A stretch of DNA of 64,000 nt from NCBI RefSeq assembly GCF_905475345.1, contig NC_066594.1:6835501-6899500 (forward strand), in the 5' to 3' direction. A program made the translations under genes and the position numbers. Within the stretch, counting starts at the first letter, position 1, and the number at the start of each line of letters is the position of its first letter. Positions 10,986 through 24,127 of this stretch are shown in pieces. The notes under the pieces were generated by a model. It ran no database searches. It was not told the origin of the DNA and saw nothing but the letters and a program-made list of their open reading frames with translations. The DNA is from Vespula vulgaris (taxonomy: Eukaryota; Arthropoda; Insecta; Hymenoptera; Vespidae).

Positions 10986-13900
10986 ATGTCGGGGCATAGA
11001 GGCGTTGGAGGGGCAGGGAGTCATCAAGGAGGCCCCCCAGGCCTCAAACAAATAGACTTGGATCAAATTTGGGGAGATCTTCGTGAGGGTATAGAACAAG
11101 TATATAATAGACAATGTATGTCGAAACCAAGATATATAGAACTTTATACGTATCCTTTTACATGAAAAATGGCAATATCATCAAGCAACTGGAATAGATA
11201 TTTTTATATCTGTAATATCCTTACTATATTGCTGAATATAGACATGTATATAATTATTGTACGAGTGTTCATCAACAACATACTAGAATGTCTACTAAAA
11301 GTAAAAAAGGCCAAATGTCACAAGGAGGTGCACAGTTAGTGGGTTTGGAATTATATAAACGTTTGCGTGACTTTCTTAGGAATTATCTCATTAGTTTGCT
11401 CAAGGTATGTATATTAACTTGTATTTTGGAAATTAGAAAGTTATGTAAATATTAATTTATACATATTACAGACTTTTTGCATATAGTTTTCTTATTTTCT
11501 TATAAAGAATGTTGATGTTTATGGTATATAGCATGGGATTGACTTAATGGATGAAGATGTATTACAATTCTATACAAGACAATGGGAAGAATATCAATTC
11601 AGTAGTAAGGTATTAAATGGAGTATGTGCATATTTAAACCGTCATTGGGTACGTCGTGAATGTGAAGAAGGACGTAAAGGAATATATGAAATTTATCAAC
11701 TGGCCTTGGTTACGTGGCGTGATAATTTATTTAAACATTTAAATAGACAAGTATGTTATTATATCTTAAATCAGCACATGTATATATGTTTGATAAATGA
11801 AAATTCTCTCTTTTCTTTTTTTATAGGTTACCAATGCGGTGCTGAAATTAATAGAACGAGAACGTAATGGAGAAACAATAAACACACGTTTAGTCAGTGG
11901 TGTAATTAATTGTTATGTAGAATTGGGCCTGAACGAGGAAGATCCTGGTGCTAAGGGACAAAATCTTATTGTTTATAAAGAATCCTTTGAAAATCTCTTC
12001 CTTGAGGATACAGAACGATTTTATACTCGTGAAAGTTCAGAATTCCTCAGACAAAACCCTGTTACAGAATATATGAAAAAGGTATTTAATTATGTGATAT
12101 GTATTTTTACAAAAGGGAGTTTACTTCATGTTAAAAGATATTTCAATTTTATCGATTTTATCTTAATATTTTTATTATAGGCAGAACAAAGGTTATTGGA
12201 AGAACAAAAACGAGTTCAAGTTTATTTGCATCAAACAACACATGATCGATTAGCAAAAACTTGTGAAAGAGTACTCATTGAAAAGCACTTGGATATATTT
12301 CATTCTGAATTTCAAAATCTTTTGGATGCTGATAAAAATACAGATTTAGGCCGAATGTATCAATTAATGGCAAGAATACCAAATGGACTTGGCGAACTAC
12401 GAAACCTTTTAGAAAGTCATATAGCTAATCAAGGGCTTGCTGCTATAGATAAGTGTGGAGACTCAGCAGCTAATGTAATTACTTTTTCAAATGTCAAATA
12501 TTAGAATAATATATAGAATAATATTTCATACGAATTGATTTGTTTGTACAGGATCCTAAAGTATATGTCAACACTATCTTGGAAGTTCATAAAAAATATA
12601 ATGCTTTAGTATTAGTTGCATTTAACAATGATAGTGGCTTTGTAGCAGCACTGGATAAGGCGTGCGGTCGCTTTATCAACAGTAATTCTGTAACTAGAGC
12701 TGCAAATAGTAGTAGTAAGTCACCTGAACTGTTGGCAAAATACTGTGATTTATTGCTTAAAAAGAGTAGTAAAAATCCTGAGGAAGCAGAACTTGAAGAT
12801 ACATTAAATCAAGTTGTAAGTAATCTAACAGAATATTATTTTACTTATATTCCTTTTACCATATATCTATATATATATTTTTTTTCTTATTATCATATAT
12901 ATGTAACAGATGGTAGTATTTAAATATATTGAAGACAAGGATGTATTCCAAAAGTTCTATAGTAAAATGCTGGCAAAACGTTTAGTGCAGCATATGTCTG
13001 CCAGTGATGACGCAGAGGCTTCTATGATCTCCAAGTTAAAACAAGCTTGTGGCTTTGAATATACTTCAAAATTACAGCGCATGTTCCAGGTAATGAATCT
13101 TATTACATATTAAGTAAATATATGACCGTTCGTATATTTTTTCATTACCCATAGGATATTGGAGTATCCAAAGATTTAAACGAACAATTCAGACGACATC
13201 TAACAAATTCTGTAGAACCACTAGACATTGATTTCAGTATACAGGTTTTGTCTTCTGGTTCATGGCCATTCCAACAGTCCTTTACTTTTTCTTTACCAAC
13301 AGAGGTATAATTTATTATTAATCTATAAGATTTTCATTGAAAGTTACTTTAATTTTAAATGTACATACTCTTATCAACATATTATTATAAAATAATTTTT
13401 ATATAATAATATTAATTAATAATGTATGTTTTTATATTTTCAGCTAGAGAGATCTGTACATAGGTTTACAACCTTTTATAGTTCACAACACAGTGGAAGA
13501 AAGTTGAATTGGTTATATAATATGTCTAAAGGAGAATTGCATACAAATTGTTTTAAGAATAGGTAATATACGTATAATTAACAAAAGTAACAAAATTGAT
13601 ATGTTATATTATTATTCGTTTGATCTGAAGAATGTATTTTCATGTTTCATAGGTATACATTACAAGCATCAACTTTTCAAATGGCAGTTTTACTGCAATA
13701 CAATGGATCAACTATATGGACAATACAACAATTACATGATGCTACTCAAATAAAAATGGATTTTTTACTTCAGGTAATATAGAAAATTTAAAAAAAAAAA
13801 AGATAATATATTATCTCGTTGTTATTTTAATTTTTTGCAGGTTGTACAAATACTTTTAAAAGCTAAGCTATTAACAGCAGTTAACGATGACGAAACTGAG

Positions 13901-14700
13901 TTAACACCTATGTCAGTGGTAGAACTTTTCTCAGGCTATAAAAAGTATGTAATCTTCTTTCTTTCTTTTTTTTTTTCTTACATATAATCATTGTTTGTAT
14001 TCTTTATAATATTTGGAATGCATTTTTATTTCAGTAAAAAATTAAGGGTAAATATCAATATACCAATGAAAACGGAATTAAAAGTCGAGCAAGAAACAAC
14101 ACACAAACACATAGAAGAAGATAGAAAACTTTTAATACAAGCAGCAATTGTTAGAATTATGAAAATGAGAAAAGTACTGAAGCATCAACAACTAGTGGCA
14201 GAAGTTTTAAATCAATTGAGTTCCAGGTTTAAACCAAGAGTACATGTTATTAAAGTGAGTATTTAATTTTTTTTTTTTTATAGAGTATAACGACACGTTA
14301 ATCCTTTTATTTCTAACAATTAATTTAATTGTTTAATATCGAATATCTACTCTTTTCTATAAGATAGATAAAAGAACATTACACATACATTGTCGAAGAA
14401 AAAGATGAATGAAATTTTAAATATATGTACAATGTATTTTTTCATGCTATGTAAATTTTTTCATGCTAACGTGATGTTTTATTGAACTAAAATCATTAAA
14501 ATATAAAAAATTGCTCCTGTAAATTATCAATGAACTTTTTAGTTTTTGCTATTTCACAGGAAGCAAACATGTAAATAATGAATGATTGAAACCAAGAAAA
14601 ATTACTAATGTTCTTTCAGAAATGTATAGATATTTTAATTGAAAAAGAATATCTGGAGCGCACAGAGGGTCAAAAGGACACATATAGCTATCTGGCATGA
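10986..14700 (+). CDS. Cul1: Cullin-1, scaffold of SCF ubiquitin ligases
   Basis: Thirteen coding exons: 10986-11149, 11242-11404, 11532-11750, 11827-12081, 12181-12474, 12552-12815, 12910-13089, 13155-13304, 13444-13562, 13653-13773, 13841-13944, 14035-14254 and 14620-14700. They join in frame to 777 residues (human CUL1 has 776). Cullin-1 is the elongated scaffold that binds Skp1/F-box proteins through its N-terminal cullin repeats and Rbx1 through its C-terminal cullin-homology domain. The N-terminus reads LKQIDLDQIWGDLREGIEQV, with N-terminal helix residues such as HGIDLMDEDVLQFYT following. The C-terminal winged-helix region contains IVRIMKMRK, in which Lys about 721 corresponds to the conserved neddylation site, and ends in TYSYLA, the canonical cullin-1 terminus. 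All functional hallmarks are intact. The exon beginning at 10928 contributes about 58 nt of leader. The gene converges on Ctr9. Confidence 0.96.
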
Positions 14701-17504
14701 TCTGTCGATCTAGGACATCAATATAGCAGCAACTATGCACGCAAAAAAAAAGATGACTTCACACTGTCATTGCTACATACGTGTCTCGATATTTATTTAA
14801 GACTCTCACTAGTATTTTCTCTGTACACAGTTCTTGTACCGTAATGTCCCTCTGGTCGCATTTAGAACCTGGTTTTTATAATATGTTAATAAAATTATTT
14901 CATATAGTCAAGTTGCTACGTGTGTTACTGTCTGTGCCGTTTCTCACATATAAATTAAATTTTCTTTGTATCATGTTGTACTATAAAAGATCTGAAACAT
15001 GTATGTCCCATTTTTTAAATTGTATATAAAATGTTGCACAATGGAAAAATACAAAAACATATAATTAAGTAAGTTAAACAACAAGTTATAAGAAAAAACT
15101 AAGATGTAAATTACTAAGTTAAACGCGAGTGATAAATGTACATTACAAATAATAGCACTTTCTTGTAATGTTGAACATATTGGAAAGTTCTACATTTTAT
15201 TTCCGCCAATTTTAAGAAGTAAAATTATTTTTAACACTGAACAGTATATAATAGTATTTAATTATTTTCTTAAAACCTTGATTAAGAAAACCATATGAAT
15301 CATTTTTTAAATATGAAATATAAATTATAAAGAAGATAAGTAAAGACATGGATGGTAATGCAATTTAGCAATTAATTAAGTTAAAAGTTACATGTGTCAA
15401 TAATTATCAGTTTTTATATTTTTATGTGTGCAAGATCTTTTTGTTCAATAATATAAATTCTTTTTCTCCATATAAAATATCATTGATAGTAAATATTCTT
15501 TTAGGCAGCTGATAACAGATGTGTATAGAAAGATCATTTATAATATTCCACGAATGTAGCAACGATTCACAATATCGATATAATTAACATTTATAATATT
15601 AATAACGATTGTTTTAACTGTACATGATATCATTTTGTGAGGCAGCTTTTTATAAAATATTGAAAATATGAATTCAATTTGTTATGTTTTAACTTTATCA
15701 AGATTTAAATTGAAACAAAATTTATAGATGATAAAATTCATATTTGTTATTGATAAATTTAATATTGCATGTTTTTAAATTTGTATTAATGTGATTATAA
15801 GTGCAATATATAAAATCAAAGAGAGATATATCTGTGACGTAAAATTTAAAACATAACAGAGACACAAGCAGTGATACATAACGAATTTTAAATTGTGAAT
15901 ATATAAGCCACTAAGCAATGGTAGTAATTAAATGCCTTTAACATTAAGAGTGATATAGAAAATTGATATAAACGTAACTTTGATGCTTAAAAGTGTAATA
16001 ATCATTTTGAAAAGCTCGATTCTGCAATTTGAACTATAAAAATGAATAAGAGATTAGATTATTTTAATTATCTACTGGCATGTCACACAAAGTAGATAAT
16101 GAAATAATATAGCGTTTTATGTGACATATTGTCAATAATAAAAAGGCTGAAGAGTGAGAGATATGAACTGAGAATTGTAATTAAAACTATATTTAAAAAA
16201 CTGTCTGCAAGAGAGAGAGCAACAGTATCTCAATATTTAGCTACAAAACTTTAACTTAATGTATTTTATTAACTAAAAAGTACTGATAATTTGAACTAAG
16301 AAATTTTCGATACACAGAATCTGAGTTAGATTGTGCTAATATAAATAGATACACAAGCAGAAAGAATACACCGATTAACTTTATATCTGTCTTTTTGTGA
16401 TATACTCATTGTTATTAGGTTGTTTATTATTTCTACATGTAAGAAAATAATCACAACAATTTTTTAAATATAGTACATAGATAGAATTATATATTATAAG
16501 TCAAGTTTTTTAAAAATTCACTATTTACAACTTGCACGATTTATATATATATTAAAAAGTACGCTAATATTTTAATTTAAATAATCAGTATGAAGTTTGA
16601 AAGTGTTATGTTAAATTTGTGCATTTTTTCTATGTGTCATAGATAGTAATAATATTCTTTACATACATTGTAATATTCACTAATTTTTTGGGGGTTTTTG
16701 TATAGTCATAAATTGCTATTATTAGTTTGTATCTTTTCTGCAAGATGAAACTTATGTAAATAAATTAAATAAGTCAGTAAATATATATTAAACTCAATAG
16801 CATGAAATTACATTATAACTAACATTAAAAGGTATTTTAAATATATATTATACATATATATATAATATATATATTATATATATACATATATATATACATA
16901 CACATATATACACATATACATACATATTGGAGGTGTACAAGTACTTGCAATTTAAATTATTTTCAGATACTCATATACTCCCAATATTTATTAGTAATAT
17001 TTCTGAATTATTTATTTTTTTATTACATATATCCATTTTATACTTATCTTTAAATAAATAAATATATATACATACATATATATATATGTATATATATATA
17101 TTTGATATAACAAAATATTAAGATCATATTCTATATGGTCAATTAAGATAGTCAATTAAATGCATAGATTATGGTATGTGGTGTGTTGTTACTTTTTAGT
17201 TTAAAATATTAATTGTATCGATATGAATCAAAATAATATTTCCACCTTTCATATTAAAAATATGTCATCAAACGAATGCACTTCATCCTAACAAATGAGA
17301 CTATAACAAGTATAAAAAATTAATTAAATACAAGCAACTAATAAATAGCTTTCTATCACTATACAAATAAAATTTCTTTTGACACGATCATGTTCTCGAT
17401 CACATTCGTTTTAATACGTAAAATGTGTGACGATGAAATACTATATTTAATAAAAAGCATTATTATAAACTTTTTCACAATTAATGTGTAGTAAATATAT
17501 ACAT
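14701..17504. other. Long convergent region: Cul1 3' UTR and Ctr9 3' flank
   Basis: About 2.8 kb of AT-rich sequence between the stop codons of Cul1 (+) and Ctr9 (-). Several AATAAA hexamers are present, and a Pumilio-type TGTAAATA occurs at about 16755-16762, compatible with a long regulated Cul1 3' UTR. (TA)n/(CA)n tracts lie at about 16840-16930 and 17060-17105. No coding signal was recognised. Confidence 0.5.
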
Positions 17505-18389
17505 TTATTTATCAGGACTTCCTGATTGCGAAATACTTCTTGATCTTGACCTTGATCGAGATGGAGATCGAGAGGCAGATCGTGAACGCGATGGTGATCG
17601 AGAAACTGAACGTGAATGAGATCGTGATCGTGACGCTGCGCATGATGATACACGAGAACCTTCTGAACCAGACACAATTCTTTGGCTTTCTTGATTTTCT
17701 TTTTCACTCTCACTTTGGGATCTAGATTTAGATTTTGAACGAGAGCGAGATCGTGATACAGAATGCGATCGCGAACGTGATTTGGATCTAGAAGCAGATC
17801 GTGATTTAGATCGTGATTTGGATTTTGATTTAGATCGTGATTTGGATTTTGATTTAGATCGTGACTTAGATCTTGATTTAGATCGCGACTTAGATCTTGA
17901 TTTAGATCGCGACTTAGATCTTGATTTAGATCGTGACTTAGATCTTGATTTAGATCGTGATTTAGATCTAGAAGGTGACCGTGATTTAGATCTGGAAGGC
18001 GATCGTGATTTAGATCTAGAAGCTGATCGTGATTTAGATCGTGATTTAGATCGAGATTTAGATCGTGATGGTGAATGTGAAGCTGAGCGCGAAGGAGATC
18101 GTGAAGGCGAACGAGATCGAGATCGTGAATGAGAACGAGAATGAGAACGAGAACGAGATCGAGATGGAGAACGTGAATGTGAACGTGAACGTGAACGAGA
18201 ACGTGAACGTGAACTTCTTGCACGACTTCCTGATTTTGATCTAGAACGTGATCTAGAAGCACGTGAACCCTCCGAGTCAGATACGATTCTTCTACTTCCC
18301 GATGGCCGTTTATCGTTATCACTTTCACCCCTGTAAAAATAATATATTAAGTTTAATACGTGATTAAAGTTAATTTATTATAAATTATT

Positions 18390-18439
<50 letters not shown>

Positions 18440-21400
18440 ATATTTACCCGCTGGCAATTTTAAGACCTCCACTATCACTATCGGACTCACTGGTTGATAT
18501 TGTTTCTTTTGACAAAGGCATCTTTCCTTTCGGAGTATCAGATGTGGATTTACGAAACTGTTTATCTTTTTTCATACCAATTTTCCTATTACGTTTAGGT
18601 TTTGGACGATCACTATCTGAACCTACAAAATACATATATTATGTAACGATAAAAAGACTATGTATTAATCAATTATAAACAACTATATATTATTCTCTCT
18701 TACCACTGTCTCCACTTCCCAAATCTCTCTTTCGTTTGCCTTTACCCCTTCCTTTCTTTTCTTTACTCTCGCCGCTAGCTTTTCTCCTACGTTTCTTTTC
18801 TCTAGGAACTTCTTCTCTACCCTCGTCATTTCCAGATCCTCCACTGTCGCTAATATATTGATCAGTTCTTGTCTTTTTACCTTTTCTTCCAGGTTTCTCT
18901 GATGGCATCTCACCGAATACCAATGCATTTTTCGTTTTCTCCACATATTCTTGTCTTTTTTGTAGCATTTCTTCTTCTTTCTGACGACGTATTTCTTCTA
19001 ACTTTCGTTGTTCTTCCGTTTGACGCATCTTGAAGGCTTGTCTATAAATTAAAAAACAAAAAAAAATTATCAGTTCATTTTCTACTTATAACTTGTAATA
19101 TTTTTAATAATTTAGACCTTACCTTTCTTCTTCTTGTTTTCTTCTAAGCGTCTTTTCTTCTTCATCAAGTCTCCTTGCTCTAGCAACGTGGTATTGCGCT
19201 TGGGATAATAAATCTTGGCACTTTCGTGCTTCTGTTTCTGCTAGTTGTTCCATTCTGTCGCCATGGGCAGATAAATATTGGAAGTATTTGTGAGAAAGAC
19301 CCAATTCGTGTACTGCTTGTAATACAGTAGTAAGCGTTGACTTTTCATCTTTTAAAATTTGCGTTGCTAAACGTTGTAACACTAATGCAATATTATATAG
19401 CAAAACAGTATCTTGTGGAGCAACTCTGCGAGCCTGTAATAAAAATATTATTAGAATTTTATTATATCATTTAATATTCTTCAAATACTATACCTTTAAG
19501 AGCGTTAATTTTGCTTCCTTCAATTTTCCAGCTTTGAGATATGCTCTACCAAGATACTGTAAAACTTCCACGTGATGATATTTATAAAATTTACGTAAGC
19601 AATTTTCATACTATAACAGAATTAAAAGAGTACGATATTAATAAAACTTATACTCGGCTAACGTACGTTGTAAATTGAACATAATTATTTACCATTTGAA
19701 TAGCACTAACGAATTGTTTTTGTTCTACGTAAATATGAGCAATGTTTAACCATACGTCGCAAAACTCTGCTGTTGCTTCTCTGACTTGAGCAAAAATATC
19801 TCTAGCTTCATTCACACAACCCTTATGTGCTAATACTGCACCAATTCCATTTGCTGCCCAAATATTTTTTGGATCATTTCTTAACACCTACAAAAAGAGT
19901 CAAGTATCGAAATATGGTATATATAAAAATAATAAAATATAATAAATGCAATTATAACTTTGATTACCTGTTTGTACATAGCTAATGCTCTGTCTTGATG
20001 TCTTTTTTCTCTTTCTTTGTCTTTTCCACTTTGATGGAGCGTTTGTAGCCAAATATTTCCTAAAGCTATCAGAGAATAGGCATCCGTACTGGTTGTAGGA
20101 TTTTTAAGAATCCTTTCGAATTTTTTCTGACCTGGACCCCATTCCATTTTGGCCAAGTGCAAATTACCCAAAAGGGACCACGCATCCGGATGTTCATTAT
20201 TAATTCTCAAAGCATCTTTAAACCAATCAGATGCTTCGTATATCTGTCCTTTATCTCTTGCCATACACCCAAGTCTTAAGTAACAATCTACGTAATTTGG
20301 ATGCTCTTTTAAAATATCCTTGTACAATTTTTCAGCACGATCGAAAATGCAAAGAGCTTCGTTAAGACGTGCCAAGTTATATGTAGTTGTAACTGCTATC
20401 GAATTATAATACACAGAATCGTGTAAAGCATCAGCTTTTGAACGAGATAAAGATTCTTCTAAATTCTTTTTAGCTTCTTCCAAATTACCAAGCCTTAAAA
20501 ATATAATATATACATGGATTCATTTTTTCACTTCGTTATTATCTTAAAATAATTTTAAATATGAACATATACATACCTGTAATGTAAAGCACCTACATTA
20601 TTTAATATCTCAGGAGGGATATCAGCCTGAACTTTTTCCTTTAAAATCCTTGTCGCTGTTCCATATGCATTTAAAGCCGCATTAAGATCGCTTTGTTCTA
20701 AAATTTGAGCTAATTCAATCCAAGCTTCTACATCATCTGGAAATTGTTCTGTAACTTTCCTAAGATGATTCTTAGCAATATCACGTTTCGACTGAGAGCT
20801 TGAGTTAGCATAGAGCGAACCAAGAATCTTCATTGTTTCATAATTTCCTGGTTGAGCTTTCAAAACTTTTTCGAAACACTGTGCTGCCTTTGAAATAAAA
20901 GCTAATTGATTTGTTTTGAAATAATTTAGATCCAAATTAAAAAGAAAAATATAATAATTTTCTTACATTTTCTGCGTCACCTCGATAAACATACATTTGA
21001 CCCAAACCAAAATGAGGTAATACAAAAACAGATGGAGCAAATTGTGTTGCTTGATAATAATACTGAAAAGCTTGGTCATAATCGCCCTAAAAAATATGTT
21101 ATGAATTTGTATTATAAATGTATATAATTATAGTTCATTTGTATACAATTAATTAGACTTACTTGTACATGGAATGCCCTAGCCAATTGATAACAACTTT
21201 CTGCCCGCATGGCTTCATTTTCTGTATTGTGAAATGCATGTAATGCCAAATGTTGTACTTTATTATAATCCTTCTTAAAAAAGAAATGATTTGCCAAATG
21301 ATTCAGCACCATAGGATTTGTCGAATCGATCGTATATGCTTTGGATAACATCTGTACACCAGCCCTTATACTATCAGGTTGTTGCTGATTCAGTTTCAAA

Positions 21401-22847
21401 ACTGAAAGTCCTACTAATGCTCCAACACACTGTCCATCCAATTGTAAAGCTCTCTCAAATGCTAATCGCGCTTTTTCTTGATTATTTAATTTCATAAAAC
21501 AATGTCCCATTCCTAATCTTACAGCAGCTGGACAGTTAGGATTGGTTCTCAGAGCTTTTTTATAAAATGCAAGCGCACCTCTATAGTCTTTTTTATTGAA
21601 AGCGATACAAGCTTTACCAAGTAGAGAGGGAATGTTATTAGGCGACTGATTCAAAACAAAGTTAAATTGTGCATCTGCTTGTTCCATTTTATCGCCTTCA
21701 AGAAGGCAGAAATAAGCTCTACCAAGGAGGTGATTCTTTAACAAGACAAAAAATAAAAAAATTTGTAAACAATTAATATCGAAGATACATAAGATACATT
21801 GTATATAAGAATTAATAAATTACATATACCTGATCATACATGATAATTTTATCAGCAGTTGTATACAATAATGTTGCCTTAGTAAAAAGATCTCTTTTCT
21901 TATCTTTATTCTTCTCTTTATTGGCTTCCTGTACATAATATGCCGCCAACATATCCAATGCTCGCATTTGATCTTTTTCATAATCACGATAATCAATATT
22001 TGCATCAATTCGTGAAGATTCAAGTATTTTAATAAAATCTTCGATTTTATGTTGTTTGTAATATTCGAGCTATAATATATATATATATATATATATAAAA
22101 GAACAGAAAACAAATAATATATTACCGCCATATTTTATTTCATCCGATCAATATTCTACCATCAAAAGATACTTACGGCCAAATTGACCCAGATGTTAAG
22201 TTGGGCGTGTTCTTGACGTAATATGCCAAGGACCTCATCACCTTCAGGTAATTGATCTAAATAAAGTTCTATCACCTACAAAAATGTATGTATAAAACAA
22301 ATATATCGTTTGATTTCTTCAGTTCGAGAATAAGATTAGAAAATATTTGCGAATAGATATTAAACTATTGGAGAAAAAAGAGAAAGAGAGAGAAAGAGGG
22401 AGAGGGAGAGAGAGAGAAAGAGAGAAGGAGAGAGAGAAAGGAAGAGAGAGAGAATTTATATTTTATTAAAAAATACAGCAAGGTTAGTTTATTCATCTTT
22501 TCATACGAATTAAAAATGAATATATTTTTTAAGACGAGATACATCCCAAATGGATTTTATGGAACATATAAAGAAACATAAGAAACACGAGTTAAGCTCG
22601 AGGTTCAACTTTTCGAAATAAATTTTCATCGCTTCGAGAAAAAAAGACTGAAGCGTCTAGCCAGATTGCTTTGGACCTCGATGCGATTTTTTCTGACGAG
22701 TTGGTTCATATCACGAATTAAATTATAAAGCAAGAAAAATTAAAGAGAAAATATTAAGATATTGTTTAGAAGGATCTAAATGTTATATTAATAAACATTG
22801 TTTACCTCATCTGTATCGCGAAGTGGAATCTCTATGGATCCTGCCAT
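17505..22847 (-). CDS. Ctr9: RNA polymerase-associated protein CTR9, with long RS/KS-rich tail
   Basis: Thirteen exons in transcription order: 22847-22806, 22275-22177, 22069-21830, 21735-21163, 21086-20967, 20887-20577, 20493-19968, 19887-19693, 19610-19494, 19433-19123, 19041-18704, 18622-18448 and 18330-17505. They join in frame to about 1290 residues. CTR9 is the TPR scaffold of the Paf1 complex, which travels with RNA polymerase II and promotes elongation-linked histone modification. The start MAGSIEIPLRDTDEVIEL is family-typical, and TPR repeats run to about residue 800 (ADKIIMYDQNHLLGRAYF, NNIPSLLGKACIAFNKKDYRG). A charged coiled-coil of Glu/Arg/Lys follows, then Asp/Ser-Gly acidic patches. 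The final exon (from about residue 1016) is mostly RS and KS dipeptides down to SISQSGSPDK. The total exceeds human CTR9 (about 1170) chiefly because of this tail. The gene is divergent from the Tuba-like gene. Confidence 0.95.
17785..18080 (-). repeat. In-frame RS/KS-coding tandem repeat in the last Ctr9 exon
   Basis: Units of 12 and 24 nt alternate and encode SRSK-type dipeptides on the minus strand. The purest part, about 17865-17965, repeats a 24-nt unit four times. Because the unit is a multiple of three, all frames stay open, which produces spurious long ORFs on both strands. The array is coding sequence, not intron. Confidence 0.85.
18396..18440. repeat. (TA)n/(TG)n microsatellite in a Ctr9 intron
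   Basis: An AT dinucleotide run passes into TG repeats inside the last intron of Ctr9, adjacent to the splice donor at 18447-18446. Confidence 0.8.
22276..22805 (-). other. First intron of Ctr9 with GA-rich tract
   Basis: The intron lies between the 42-nt first coding exon and exon 2. An imperfect GAGAG/GAAAG tract covers about 22375-22455. The remainder is AT-rich with no ORF. Confidence 0.6.
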
Positions 22848-24127
22848 TATAGACCACGTCACTTTATTTCCTTATTTCAATCAATTGTTCTACCTTTCCA
22901 ACACAATTTATAAATACATAACTTAATTAACTTAACTAAACAAAAAATTACATATATTAATAATAAACCATCTTTCATAAAGTTTCACCACGTTTCTCGT
23001 GTTTTTGGTTATACTCACCATATATACGATATGTGGACAACCAATCTCGAACTCACTAAACCAACACCTTGCAACGAACGATCAAAGCGAACTGAAGCGA
23101 CGGATGTTCTTATTACATACACATACACCTATGAAACAAAACAACAATACTGTAGCGACGCCTATAAACGTATTTCCGTTTAGTGGAAAAAATTAATTTT
23201 GCGAGATACGCTCTTTCTTCTAATCCTAAAGATCCATTGGATAAATATTTAGAGAGAACGAAGTCGATTGTATATTAAAATGGAGAAATAAAGTTTTTGT
23301 TGCATTTAAACTATTTCAAGTAATATTTTCCCTCTCTCTTTTCGAATTCCTAGGGACATCGTCTACGATACCTACAATACTTAATATATTTAATTCAAAT
23401 AGTGTATAAGGCGCTTAGAAAAATATCACAATTGTTTAAAAATATTTCCTGTCGTTTGTTGAACAAACAAATATGGCTAATAGCATTTTTGTAACCTTAA
23501 AATTGTAAATTAACATTTTTATCAGAGAGAATTTAGATGAATAAAGTAATTAATATGCAAAAACTTTACCAAATACTTAACAACGTATCGTTCTTACTGA
23601 GAAAATAAGTTCGAACAAGATGATAAATTAGATAAAAAATTACGATAATTGGCGATCGCATCAAAATACAGTGACAATACTGCCAGAGTTTTCATGTTCA
23701 TTTTCGTATTCAATTTTTACCATTATTAAAATATATACACAATCAATATATTTGTGAATAATTTATTGTTTTTTTCTCTCTCTTTTCATTCGTTAATCAT
23801 CCCATTTTTTTAGTTACTATTTCATAGATTTTTACTTATCGACTGAGACGTATATACACATTACGTATGAATGCAGTCGTCTCTTTTAATACGAATTATA
23901 AATACTTGTTTTATAAAAACTATCGAGTTTTCGAATTTATTGATTTCATTAGAATTTTGCTTTTTATATCATTAATCATAATCTTATACAAACATAAATT
24001 TCAAAATAAAATAAAAGTTGATAAGATTATCAAGCGTATGAGAAGAACTGTCAATGTTACGTTTCTATATGCAATTTACTTTAGCAAAAATACGGAATTT
24101 ACAGAGAAGATATATTGATAAAAAAAT
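22848..24127. promoter_or_regulatory. Bidirectional upstream region of Ctr9 and the Tuba-like gene
   Basis: About 1.3 kb between divergent start codons. A GC-richer patch around 22990-23180 is the likeliest promoter core for Ctr9. The remainder is AT-rich. An 83-codon ORF at 23867-24118 shows no recognisable protein signature and is treated as chance. Confidence 0.45.

Noticed and set aside
17782..18132. 116-codon plus-strand ORF of Asp/Leu/Arg repeats
   Set aside because: Antisense translation of the same Ctr9 repeat, with no conserved content.
17447..18328. 293-codon minus-strand ORF rich in His, Asp, Leu and Asn
   Set aside because: It is an alternate frame of the Ctr9 RS/KS repeat. The repeat unit is a multiple of three, so every frame stays open; the RS frame is the one joined to conserved exons.
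23867..24118. 83-codon ORF just upstream of the Tuba-like start codon
   Set aside because: AT-rich, no domain, and ends before the gene start without a splice link; likely chance.
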